DNA from: Rhypophila decipiens | Taxonomy: Eukaryota > Ascomycota > Sordariomycetes > Sordariales > Naviculisporaceae | Direction: 5' to 3' | Assembly: GCA_033297075.1 (NCBI GenBank) | Contig: MU858112.1 | Span: forward strand, 62,001 to 126,000 | Length of the DNA: 64,000 nucleotides | The notes under the pieces: model-generated | What the model was told of the DNA's origin: nothing | The model's input: the letters and a program-made list of their open reading frames with translations, nothing else | The model's database searches: none | Program-made: the position numbers and the translations under genes | Shown here: positions 22,250 to 33,934 of the stretch, in pieces | How the letters are laid out: each line of letters starts with the position of its first letter | Numbering within the stretch: position 1 is the first letter of the stretch

Positions 22250-23002
22250 ATGGCGGATCTTATTCCAGAGTCCAGCAAGTCGAGAGCTATCGCCCACTTG
22301 AACAAGGACCATAAGGACGACCTGCAAGACATGCTTCAGCACTTCAACAAGCTCCCTGCCTCCAAGACGAACGATCCTACCGTGTACGACATGAACCTTT
22401 CCTCGCTGATGCTCTGCACCGGGGACGGCGCAACTCACATCATCCGCATTGACCCGCCTATGGCGACCTGGGACGATCGCCGCCAGCGTCTGACCGAGAT
22501 GACTATGGAGGCCCGCAAAGGCTTGGGAAATGAGAATGAGACGACCCCGGACTCCGACCCTGAGCCCGACTCAGTCTCACCCATCATCATCACCGAGTAT
22601 CGCTCGCCATCTGTCTATGATTTCTTCGTCGGCGTTGCTGTATTGGCCTACTTCACCAGCTACACTATGATTCGACTCGGCCTTTTCACTCCCACCACTG
22701 AGATCTACCAAAAGTGGGCACCATACTCGACAATGATGTACAACACCGTCGACAAGCTTCACCCTGGTGGCGTGGAGTGGTTTACCTGGCTCGTTCAGTA
22801 CATCTTCTACGTTGTACTGTTCATTCATATTGCCGAGGTGATCACCATGGATCGCATTCGCCTGAGCCGATACGGAGTCAAAAGATTCACGCTGGTTTGG
22901 TTCAAGTGGATGACCACCACCTTCTTCGAGGGCTACATGGCGTTCATGCGGATTGATGGGCTTGTGGAGGAGTTGGAAGCCGAGAAGAAGAAAAAGCAGT
23001 GA
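22250..23002 (+). CDS. DUF2470 domain membrane protein (250 aa)
   Basis: The start CAAGATGG at 22250 has a strong context. Residues 8-90 match the DUF2470 domain, the C-terminal domain of HugZ-type and pyridoxamine-phosphate-oxidase-like proteins: AIAHLNKDHKDDL, then a beta-rich part ending IIRIDPPMATWDDRR. An acidic linker (98-118) leads to two hydrophobic segments, about 122-146 and 176-200, probably membrane spans. A short basic cytosolic helix region follows, and the protein ends EKKKKQ, which satisfies the C-terminal KKXX rule for ER retrieval. This suggests an ER membrane protein. HugZ relatives bind haem, and the His-Leu-Asn-Lys-Asp-His segment is the conserved core, but haem binding here is inference. 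Function is uncharacterised to my knowledge. Confidence 0.85.
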   Translation: MADLIPESSKSRAIAHLNKDHKDDLQDMLQHFNKLPASKTNDPTVYDMNLSSLMLCTGDGATHIIRIDPPMATWDDRRQRLTEMTMEARKGLGNENETTPDSDPEPDSVSPIIITEYRSPSVYDFFVGVAVLAYFTSYTMIRLGLFTPTTEIYQKWAPYSTMMYNTVDKLHPGGVEWFTWLVQYIFYVVLFIHIAEVITMDRIRLSRYGVKRFTLVWFKWMTTTFFEGYMAFMRIDGLVEELEAEKKKKQ

Positions 23003-23940
23003 AGAAGACGTTTATAAAGGCCGCGCTGGGTAAAGGGCATCTGATTTTGTGCTTTTTTGCGTCATGGTAGCTTTGCGATTTTCTCTCTTCTTGTTGGTGG
23101 ATATATCCCCAGATCTGCACCGAGCTTTGCCCGGAAAGGATCTTGTTTACAGGTCTCTCTTACATGGAACGGCGCAAAGGGTTTTTGCTGTTCCCGTCTT
23201 CGGGGTTTCCTTTGGGACTACTTCTTGAACCAAGACGTCGATGGTTTGGCTTTGGGTCAGCTACCATCACACCGTCTATCAATCAAGATTATTCAGTCAA
23301 GTAAATGTGCCTTTGTTATGTGATCATGCCTCTGGGGAATAAATGCTGCTCGACTTGTTGAACATTCACGGCAGAGACTAACCTTGAGCAACCTCAGTTT
23401 CGGCACGACTTGTCGGCTAACTTTAAACGCATCGCACGGTGAAGCTGAACTCTGATAGGTCCCGAAGTGATTTTGTGGGCACGTCTTGCTGTGATGCCGC
23501 GAAGGTTTGCCAGAACCAGAAATATCGCTGGGGAAACCATCGGCCCGGGCAGTTAACTCCACGATAAGTGATCTCTTGCAGATGGCGTTCTCGGAGTATC
23601 GCGCATATGACCTTTTAGACCTCCAGAAACCCCAGTTAAAATTGCAGTGCGCGAGCCATTAGGTCCACATTCATCAGCCAGACCCGGCAAAGCAAAATCT
23701 TCGTGGACATAAGGTTACCGTAAAAAGTCCATGTTGAGATACCCGGGGAGTGGGTCATTACACGCCTATAAACAAAGTCCATACCTCTTCCAGACTCCAA
23801 GACCAGGCCTCTTTCTTCCTTTCCTTTCCTTCAACTTTGCCCAGAAAGTTCCAATACGAGTCCCCCCATCATCACAAACATCCAGGCAAATAATCGAGTC
23901 CACTCTTCACACCCAGCGCGCCTCGACTTTGTCCAGCAAG
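23003..23940. other. Intergenic region, no gene seen
   Basis: The 3' region of the DUF2470 gene and the promoter/leader of the secreted-protein gene. The part after 23760 is pyrimidine- and C/A-rich, as in a leader. The secreted-protein frame is open back to 23731, but ATG 23941 is followed directly by a signal peptide. Confidence 0.45.
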
Positions 23941-24882
23941 ATGGTATCCCTCCGAACCATCCTGGCGGTTCCAATCCTCCTCGGACTAACCGCCACGGCC
24001 CTTCCTAATCCAGCATCTCCACTCAACAATGACCTCGCCGTCCCTCACACGTCCAATCTGAACACGTACAACGTCCGCGAGATCCACCTCGACCATGCCC
24101 AGGGTGATGCCGACAGTGACGGATTCGCCGGAGGTCGGACAATACTTCGGAAACCGGGCTACCCAGATATTACTCTCATGGGTGAAGGGACCAGTTTCAC
24201 TGGTTTTGGTCAGACGATAGTTCATAGCGGTAACAAGACGAGAATCTATCTTTAGAATCCTGAAACTCGTACGTGATTCCCTTCATTTTCTTAACTGCCA
24301 CAAAGGAAAAAAAAAAAAGAAGATCATGATACTAACCAGGTTGATTACTTTCTACCAGTCCTCTTCGAAGAAGTCAAAGAGCAAGACCAAGGTCCTCCCT
24401 CCCATCTGAACGTATACCAGGCCCGCATTACGATATCGGAAGGAGGCAACAGCAGGTACTCCCACTGTCCCCGAGACACGTCATGGGACACTGATACACC
24501 TATGCAAGGTGAAACCCGGATAACTGAGAATAAAAATGGCATACGACGGACTACCATTATCAAGAATGGCATAAAGACTGTTTATCTCTGTAATAATGAA
24601 ACTAGTAAGTACCTACCTTACCCTACCTAGTGACCTTGGTGGAAAAGTCTCCTGCTCACCCCCTTACTGGGGTCTTCGAACTGCGACAACAGAAAGAAAA
24701 AAGAAGAAAAAAAGAAAAGAATCATGGTAATTGACTAACTGGGCTAATCACTTTTAGACACTTGGGAAAAAGAATACGAAGGACCTAATGATACAAATGG
24801 CGCAGATATGAAGTTTCCGGCAGGCTCGTCAATGGCGGTGGCGATGATGGCGGTGATCTTGGTCGCGGTGTTGGGCTTCTAA
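23941..24882 (+). CDS. Secreted, probably GPI-anchored repeat protein with an in-frame TAG (104 aa to TAG; 232 codons spliced)
   Basis: The start CAAGATGG is followed by a clear signal peptide (MVSLRTILAVPILLG, cleavage near TALP). The frame stops at TAG 24253-24255. Past it the frame continues to a phase-1 donor at 24269, joining exons 24359-24604 and 24758-24882 through canonical introns (one with ACTAACC, one with CTAACT). Exon 2 repeats exon 1 at protein level: SNLNTYNVREI matches SHLNVYQARIT, and TRIYL-stop-NPET matches TVYLCNNET, so the TAG stands where the second copy has a cysteine codon. Exon 3 ends with a small-residue site and a hydrophobic tail (AGSSMAVAMMAVILVAVLGF-stop), the form of a GPI-attachment signal. 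Either a short secreted 104-aa protein is made, or readthrough gives a surface-anchored form, or the gene is recently broken. I do not recognise the family. Confidence 0.6.
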
Positions 24883-24921
24883 TTTACATGCTGAACTGAC
24901 CTAACCGGGCTATCTCTTTAG

Positions 24922-25414
24922 ACGCTGTTGGTCATGATCCCTCGCCTCGTAGGTTATATTACTCACTCCTAATGCTACCTATCTATCTCCATGTACATAC
25001 TGGTACGTGAGCGGGAATGGATGAATGACTGATACATTTTCTTTTTTGCAACTTCTCTACATAGGCGAGCTCGAAATCATAAATGAAATGTCAAGACTTG
25101 GGCAGGAAATCGGAAGACTTGCAGCAGAGGGGAGATTTGGAGAAATGGAAAAAGCTCAGGAAGAACTCGAAAGAAAGGGACAAGAGCTACGACGGGTTGG
25201 AGAAGCCGAAAGATCTAAGCCGAATAATACCGCGAATAGTAAGTAATGGGTTAGTTTCTCTGGCCATTGTTTCAACTGCAGGAAAAGCCATGGTAACCAG
25301 GTCATTCGAGTACCAGACTCGCCGTCGAAGGCAGCGGTCGTCGCGACTCCGGTAAAGGCGAGTTCGGCGATGATGGTGGCAGTGGTGGTCTTCGTCGCGG
25401 CAATAGGCTTCTAA
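24922..25414 (+). other. Alternative or decayed downstream exons of the same locus
   Basis: After the GPI-type exon, more splice-bounded pieces keep the locus phase. Exon 24922-24948 begins with two bases after CTTTAG. Exon 25065-25238 is a charged helix (EMSRLGQEIGRLAAEGRF..., probably coiled coil) ending NNTAN before GTAAGT. A 43-nt intron follows, then exon 25282-25355, which stops after a basic stretch. In another frame the DNA at 25350-25414 encodes a second hydrophobic tail (KASSAMMVAVVVFVAAIGF-stop), clearly duplicated from the tail at 24819-24882. Joining that tail to the helix needs a frame change, so this copy may be decaying. Expression is unknown. Confidence 0.4.
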
Positions 25415-25579
25415 TTTATCATTGCTGGCATGCTGGGCGTATACGGAGCTTCATAACGGACCATGTACCTTTCTTACACGTTGCTTCATAAGCCATGCAC
25501 GGCAAGGAGCGCAAGCATGCCGTTTATACATGTTGCTTGCCTGGTCCTTGTGAATAGAAAGAGACTATAATATGTACAG

Positions 25580-26056
25580 AATCTGAATGGAAAAAAGTCC
25601 CGACCTCAGGCTATGAAGCCGGTATTATTACAAGAGGAATATTGTATGTCAATGCCTGGCCGAACAAGTTCCATGGGGATAACATGTATATAAACCCTTT
25701 TGGCCGTCTACCATTCAGGACTTTTGTGTCCAAGACGTTTACTCGTTCCCATTCAGCATATATCTATCCATTGCGCTTCTGCGCGCGCGTCCAATTTGGG
25801 ATGCTCATTTCCGTCGCATATGGGGATACCGCGTGTTCGACGCGCGAGGCCGTTCCAGTTGGTGAATATCGACGGCCTCCGGATTAGACGAATTAGAGCG
25901 CAGAGATCCTCTGCGCAGTCGTACAGGGAAAACACCAGTGCTGCTGTTTTGCAGAATTGGGCTGCGTTGGGAAGTCCCCAGCAGGCTGAGTGGCTGGGTC
26001 CGCGAGGACTGGTTGGATACTTGATGGTTATTGTCGCCGTCGTCGTTGACATCTAA
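25580..26056 (+). pseudogene. Third module of the GPI-type locus, probably degraded
   Basis: A TGTACAG acceptor at 25579 opens another exon with two lead-in bases, in phase with the upstream donors. It reads SEWKKVPTSGYEAGIITRG then LYVNAWPN, faintly like the TTIIKNGIKTVYLCNN segment of exon 2. That frame runs on to 25887. A different frame ends at 26056 in a hydrophobic string (GYLMVIVAVVVDI-stop), the third such tail at this locus. The pieces are not joined in one frame and no convincing donor was found, so I regard it as a relic. Its last stop overlaps the stop codon of the convergent Ssp120-like gene. Confidence 0.3.
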
Positions 26057-26815
26057 TCACGCCGAAACTTGGCCGGGATGTTTTCTTCGACAATGGTGCG
26101 CTTGTTGAGCGCTTCTAACCTCTCTTCCTCCTCCTCCATCTGCTCGTGCTTCTTGAAGTGTTCAATGTCTTCCGGGTGGGTGAGGTCCTCGAGTTTGGTG
26201 TTTTCATCGTGGTACCTGAGTTGGTTATTATCTCGTTAGCATGTTTTACAGCTTCCCAGGCCCTACTATGGGCTATCGGGATAAAGACTCACTTTTCCCA
26301 ATGATGAATCTCGTACTCGTACTCGTCATCGCCGTGGTGGCCCGGGCCTGTGCCGAGGTCGGGCAGCGTCTTGCGCTCGTGGTCGATGAAGCGCACGAAT
26401 TCGTCACGGCTGACGAGGCCGTCGTTGTCATAGTCTAGCAGGGTGAGAATCTCCTTGACGATCTGGTCCCTGCGCTCCGACGTGACGTGCTTGTTGGACT
26501 CGTCCATCAGCCCGTAGGTGCGCAGGATCTCTCGTGGTTCCCAGTTGCCGCTAGAATCAAAGTCGTGAAGGGAGAAGAATGACGTGGCGTCGTAGTTGTC
26601 GGCATGGTGTTCCTCTGTGGGTTGAAATGTTAACAGGAGATAGGCGCGTGACGGGAATTCAATGGCGTAGAGGGCCCGGCCAACGTACCCGCCATGTGTT
26701 TCTCCATCCAGTTGGCATTGGGGCTCACTATGGGCTTTTGCGACCCGCCGCCGTGGTCCCCATGGGCAAAAGCGCCGCCGGCCAGCGCGGCAAAGAAGAT
26801 GTTTGATGATCGCAT
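26053..26815 (-). CDS. Ssp120/nucleobindin-like secretory EF-hand protein (203 aa, 3 exons)
   Basis: Minus-strand exons are 26815-26689, 26614-26293 and 26215-26053. Donors GTACGT and GTGAGT and acceptors CACAG and ACTCAG join in frame. The signal peptide MRSSNIFFAALAGGAFA is followed by a His/Gly-rich stretch. EKHMAEEHHADNYDATSFFSLHD matches the start of the yeast Ssp120 / nucleobindin-like family. Two EF-hand loops are visible: DFDSSGNWEPRE at 60-71 and the fully canonical DYDNDGLVSRDE at 103-114. An acidic/His segment and an E-rich helix (HFKKHEQMEEEEERLEALNKR) end the protein. Expected role: a calcium-binding protein of the ER/Golgi or secreted pathway; Ssp120 is linked to ER-Golgi cargo receptors. 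It is convergent with the GPI-type locus, with touching stop codons. Confidence 0.88.
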
Positions 26816-29800
26816 CTCTGTTTCGTGTTTATTGACTGGTATCCGGTGTCCGGGGAACGGCGTGGCGCAAATAGACTTCAGACCGTGAATGTCAATGGCC
26901 GGCCGCAAGGTACCTGGGGCGGTATCGCTGTAATAATATCGCCTTTCTCGTGGTATGCCGACTGTATCCGACAAGTTGAGGATATTATCAACGCACTCAA
27001 TGTCAGTCGTCAAAGTTGAGATCTGTTGTTCTGTTTTCCGGCTGATTGCGATCTCCTTGTGCCAAGACCAAGACGGAGCCCCTTTATGGGTAGCGTACCA
27101 AACAACTGCCGCCTGTCAGAAAACAAGAAATTCGCGGTACTTGCCGTCCCCCCTGGTGCTGGTAGCGCCCGCTACGTACACGTGTAATTCCCCAGTGCGA
27201 CCTGGGCCCCATCCAATCAGCCAAAGGACCGCAAAGGCCTGGAACACATGTCGTGGGGAGGGGTCTTGTGGCTTTGGTCAGGGACTGTCCCTCCACTGAA
27301 ATCCGATCTCCACCCTTCCCGAACCAAGATTTGGTATGACACCTTGAAGATCTGGGATCTGAACCCCTCGGTCGACGGGCATCAGTGCACAGATTCAAAC
27401 AAGCACCAATGATAACTTCAGCTTTGCCTCTTTATTGAAACGTGGTTTCCAGCGGTGCTGTAGCATTTGACGCCGTCGTGAATTTTGCAGGAAAGAATAT
27501 GGAGGGATGGGCAATTGGCATGTGCGGGCATCGTGAACTTGTAAAGACTTGGGGCAGTGACGACATCAGCGCTTATGGACAACGGATCCACGTGTAAGGC
27601 TTGTTTGTCAGCCCAATCAGATGCGGCCAGCACTCAGGCTCGTCACCAGTTCCTTGTGGTCAGGAACCTTGGGGATTGGGGTGACAGCTTGTCAAACCAA
27701 CGATCAGGGTTTTATGTTTGCTGCCTGATGGGAATGGCAGGCACGGGACTGCGCAGAAATGTCCAAAAGGCAGAAGGGGGCCCATCATGTCTTCCTCTTC
27801 CATGAGCTGCCTCTTTTCCTCCTTCCTCGGAACAACTCTCACCAATTTACCAATCGAGAAACACTTGCATATGTCGTACATGTACGATGCGCTAGGGCCG
27901 GATCACAGCATTTGCTCCTTCCTATTCTTGTGCTTTGCTCGCCGAGGAAAAAGCAAGCGGATGCGTCATTTTTTGTATTCTCGCTATATTTCAAATACTC
28001 TTCATGTTCAGCACATCAGCTCGCCCGTTTCTATTACATCTCAACAACACGCCGGCGGGGAGCAGTAAAATTCTTACAGAAACAAAGGCCCGGTGAATGA
28101 TCTCCTGTTGCATCTGCAGCTCACCCATTGAGCCGGACCCTTGGGTGGCCATGCCCCAACGACCACGTCAAACCCCAAGCCTTGGGTGTGCTATTCACCA
28201 TGCCGCCTGTCATTGCCGCCTCCCACCCTCCTGATGGGCTCGCTTCTTCTTCGCCTTGCTCTATTCTTCGGCTACTTGACCGGATGTGTCGCCTACGTAT
28301 CTGACAGGCCAACGAGGCGCACCCGGTCATAGCAAAGGGATGATCAAGCGACGAGAGGGCATGAAATCGAACCCGAGGGCGAGACCGGACAAACAAGCCA
28401 CCTGTCATGGTTCAAATACGCATTCTCTTTCAGAAGCATCCCATCTCGTCCCTTCCGACTCGGACATACGGTCCCGAGCTGGATATGCCATCACAATCTT
28501 CATGGTTGTTCTCTCTTTCCCAGATCAGAGGATCCACCCTCTTGCATCAACCTTTTTCACTCTTCCTCGGCAACCACGACACCTTATTCATCATTCCACC
28601 CAGCCCATCCCAGTTCAGTCATGCTTGCTTGAATCTCACTCACCCCATTGCATCATGGTCCGTCCCGACGCGGCTAAAAGGAGGAATCCAGTTCAGGTCA
28701 TGCTCATATGCGTTGGCGTTCGTTGGCCGTGTTTCCTTGGGGGCTAACTTACGTCCAGCCCAAGTCTATGACAAGCAACCGAAGGACGAGTCAGAAATGG
28801 CTTGACAAAAAGACCGACCCATCTTTCTCTTCTTGCCTCTTTGACAACATACGAGTCTTTTCTCTTATTCATTGCCCCGTTACTCGACTTGAGATTCCTG
28901 CGCAATAATTCAAACACACCTTTCTTCACCTCCTCGCTGTATTCAGACCAACAAGTCCAACAGCCAGCTCAACCGCCCCCTTACACACAATATTTATCTG
29001 CACATGAATCCGCCGCCCGCAAGGTGTGGATGCTCCAGAACATCTGCCGTCTTCTTTGCTGCGCTGGCTGCTGGTGTCCATACGGTCATGTCGTGCGGCG
29101 GCGGCACGGAGCTGCGGCGTGTGAAGGCGGCGGGCGGCGCGGCCACCCCGAACCGGGGCGGCAAATCGGAGAGCAAGAATCGAAGCTGACGGGCTGACGG
29201 ATTACCCGCTGGGTTGAGAAGCATTTCCGAGAAACAACCAACTCGAGTGAGTGCAACTATTTCATTTCACTCATTTCATCCGTCCATCCTTTACACTAGC
29301 CAGAGCAGATGTATATCCGTACATAACTTGCCAGTGCCGGTTTTGTGCATTGGATATCTTGGACACAGATGGCGTCCATCACAACTTCCTCCGTATCCCT
29401 CAGCTGCCGAGGCCAGTACACTGCATGATACATATATTGGCCTGACGGAGGGCAGCACTGGACGGAGGGCCGGCAGATCTCATCCGCACATCAGCTTTGG
29501 AATCATATCCTGTCTATCGGTAACGTCCGACGGAAACTGAACATATATCTTTGTTTCCTCTCGTTTCCTACCTGATCTGCCTTCACTCTTTCCAAGCACT
29601 TGCATGTCTTGGGCTCTTGCCATTTTCGGAGTGTTGCACCAACTCTAGGCCAGTCACATATCACATACATCTCACTTCCACGACCTCTCCAACTTATGCT
29701 TGCTCGACTCTTCTTTTTCCCTAAATCATCCGATTTAACAACCCGAGCCTTTCCTTACCCTGATATATCACGGTAATTTATCTGATTGCTTACCAACGAG

Positions 29801-30557
29801 CAGCCAGTTGCATACTCCCCAATCAGTCAAGAAGAAAGAGGTTGACGATGATGAGAAGGGGAGTGCTTATCACAAAAGAGTCAGCCGTCCATCGGAGGGT
29901 AGCATCCACCTCATCCACTCACTTCCTCATTCATCCCACTCGAATCACAGCAACTCGGCCATTCACAACCTCTTCTGCCGCTGTTGCCGCCGCCGCCGCA
30001 GCAGCAGAGACAGACAGCCGTCCTGCCTCACCTCGCGCTCTCAGCCGTCCATCAGGTGCTACTCTGTCCTTGTTGGCGCTTCACCTAAGCGGCCAATTAT
30101 TATCTGCCTGCCAGCCTACTTGCTATCTTATTTTTGCGCCGTCTATCTTGTATCATTTTGCTTTGCCACATGATACAACCCTCAGCTCGAGTTGCTGCTA
30201 CATCATCACACATATTACACCTCTCTCCTCATGGTTCATTTTTGTTGCTTGCTGTTGTCCTTTGTTGCCTGACTTGTACCCAGAGCCCATCCTATTGGTT
30301 GTTATATATCCCCTTTGCCTTTCCTGGCCGATTTCCAGCACTCGTCTCCCAAATGTGTTGCAAGCAGACAGAGGCTTCCATCAACTTCCCAAGTCGTACT
30401 GTGTGGGCAGCCTGGGTGTCGTTGTCACCCCCACGACTACTCAGAGCACCGTTCCCTTTTGTCTCTTTTCATCTACTTTAAACCTATTCTCGTCTCCTTT
30501 GGCCATTCGTCTGCTATTGGCGTCTATATCTTTTGACAGCCTTGCGGCACGGTTGTT
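26816..30557. other. Long intergenic region between Ssp120-like gene and a small spliced ORF
   Basis: About 3.7 kb without a defendable protein gene. The left part is the promoter of the Ssp120-like gene. From about 28,450 to 30,550 the + strand is strongly pyrimidine/C-A rich, like a chain of fungal promoters or a long leader. Frames such as 28407-28805, 29004-29189 and 29842-30561 are low-complexity translations of this composition and are not called. Confidence 0.4.
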
Positions 30558-30809
30558 ATGAGGTCGGTGGACGATAAGGCGGACGGTGGGGACGGGAGCA
30601 GCGAGTCATTCAACAGTCACAGGTATGTATCAAGTTCACATTCAGACGCAGTCATATCTGTCACCCGACGCTGCATTACTTTTTGAACTTGATCATGTAC
30701 TTTTTGTAATACCAATATAAAGCTAACCCGATGTCCTAGATACAACTTGTACGACACTACTGGACAAACGAACGACAACGACAGCAACAAAACAATTCAC
30801 AACAGATGA
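30558..30809 (+). CDS. Possible small two-exon protein (44 aa)
   Basis: Exon 30558-30622 starts MRSVDDKADGG and ends at a GTATGT donor. A 117-nt intron with GCTAACC near its 3' end and a CCTAG acceptor leads to exon 30740-30809, ending NKTIHNR-stop; the frames join exactly. The peptide is hydrophilic, acidic then N/T-rich, without signal or known motif. It lies downstream of a 2-kb pyrimidine-rich leader-like stretch. This could be a short coding gene or simply a spliced part of a long non-coding transcript. Confidence 0.25.
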
Positions 30810-32320
30810 GCATGGTAATGATTGCGAACATATACTTGCATATTGGTTGCTTGGTACGTGGTAAGTTCGAAAGAAGAATGAGAAAAGCTAAAAGTACATT
30901 CAGTATGAACATGGAAGAGAAAAGGGAATGTGAATAAGACCTCACAACAACCACCTTTTGTTGAAGAGGGGCCAAGGAGATGAAAAGAAAAATAAAGCAA
31001 ATCAACATTGGGGGAATAAAGAATACTAAGAGAGAGAGAAAGAGCGAAAACAGCCCTGCCCAAAAGACGAAAGACGACCGACCGACCGTACCTGGAAATG
31101 AAGAGAAAAGAAAGAAAGAGAAAAATATTGTTACACAGGCTTATGAAGACCACCAAACAGGACAAGATGTTGATCGAGCGACGGGAAACGGAAGCGAGCG
31201 TGATGAGGTTTTATCCTCACCACACTCATGCATCAAGGACGAGATGAAGGCCTAAAGACCTCCCGGTGATGAAGCGATGCGGTGTGGTATGACAAGACCA
31301 TCACCAACAAGACACACAACACCAAAAAGAAAGGGTGAGTGAGTTCTGATAAACCCCTCTTCTCTACCCACTTTCTTGTTCAGTTCATGCCTCTCGTTCG
31401 TTCCCATCGCTCATCCATCCATCCCACCATCTTAGTATTAAGATTCTACCATCCATTCATTCCCATCTTGCATCCACCCCAATGGTATCTTTCCCAATTG
31501 TTTCCCAAGCTTGTAAAAAAAAGAAAAAATGGAACCCATGTGGTGTTATTGTTGTTGTTGCGTCCCGTTATTCCCCGTGTCGTTATATACGGCCGTTTCA
31601 AATCAGTCAATATTCGTTAAGAATAATTTGTTTTTTTTTTGTCGGACCCGCCCCGTCCCCTTGTTGTCGATGACGGCGCCCGCAAAGTTGCGCGGCGTAC
31701 CTTTTCTTTTTTCTCGCATGCCTGCCTCCATGATGTGCTTTGCCCTCCAAACGATTATCCCCATTACCCCCTCGGCGCCGCTAGTGTGTGTGTGTGTCGT
31801 GCGTGGTATCAAAGTTATGCCATTACCCTCCGATGCTTTCCCCCTGAATGCAGTTGATGTCGAATATGGTGTGTGTCATGTGCCATCAAAACAAGACATG
31901 AACAATATAAAAAGAACTAAAGGTGCCGTCGTCAACCTCGTTTGATATCGGCTGCCGGTTGTATGCTGACGTCGAGAGTATTAATTAGTTTCCGGCAGAC
32001 TCTCCTCCCCCCTTCCCCGGCGTACAGATGCCCGATTGGTATGCGATGGTGCGACCGATGATATTATGGGAAACGACAGATCGAAACCGAACCTGAGTGA
32101 CCGACCAAGTCGATGTCATGAAACCCGGCCGTGAATTTCTGTTGGTACAAGGTGGCTGGCTCTCTGGTCAAAGAGAGCGACCTAGAAGGGTATTGATGAT
32201 GATGATGATGGATGCCGAACGGGGTATATGATGAGTGTGAAATCGAACTGAAAAGCAAAAAAGACTCCAACAAAACTTTTCAACGCCTCCAGGAGCGAGA
32301 AAGCGACCGGATCACATCAG
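30810..32320. other. Intergenic region / 3' side of the C2H2 gene
   Basis: No coding frame. It contains an A/G-rich patch (about 30860-31110), a GT run at 31783-31798 and a TGA microsatellite at about 32193-32211. Part is probably the 3' UTR of the C2H2 regulator on the minus strand. Confidence 0.45.
32193..32211. repeat. TGA microsatellite
   Basis: Five to six consecutive TGA units just downstream of the C2H2 gene's stop codon, in its presumed 3' UTR. Confidence 0.75.

Positions 32321-33934
<1,614 letters not shown>

Noticed and set aside
29842..30561. 239-aa + strand frame
   Set aside because: It is a low-complexity translation of pyrimidine-rich DNA, in several overlapping frames. There is no domain, and the composition matches promoter/leader DNA.
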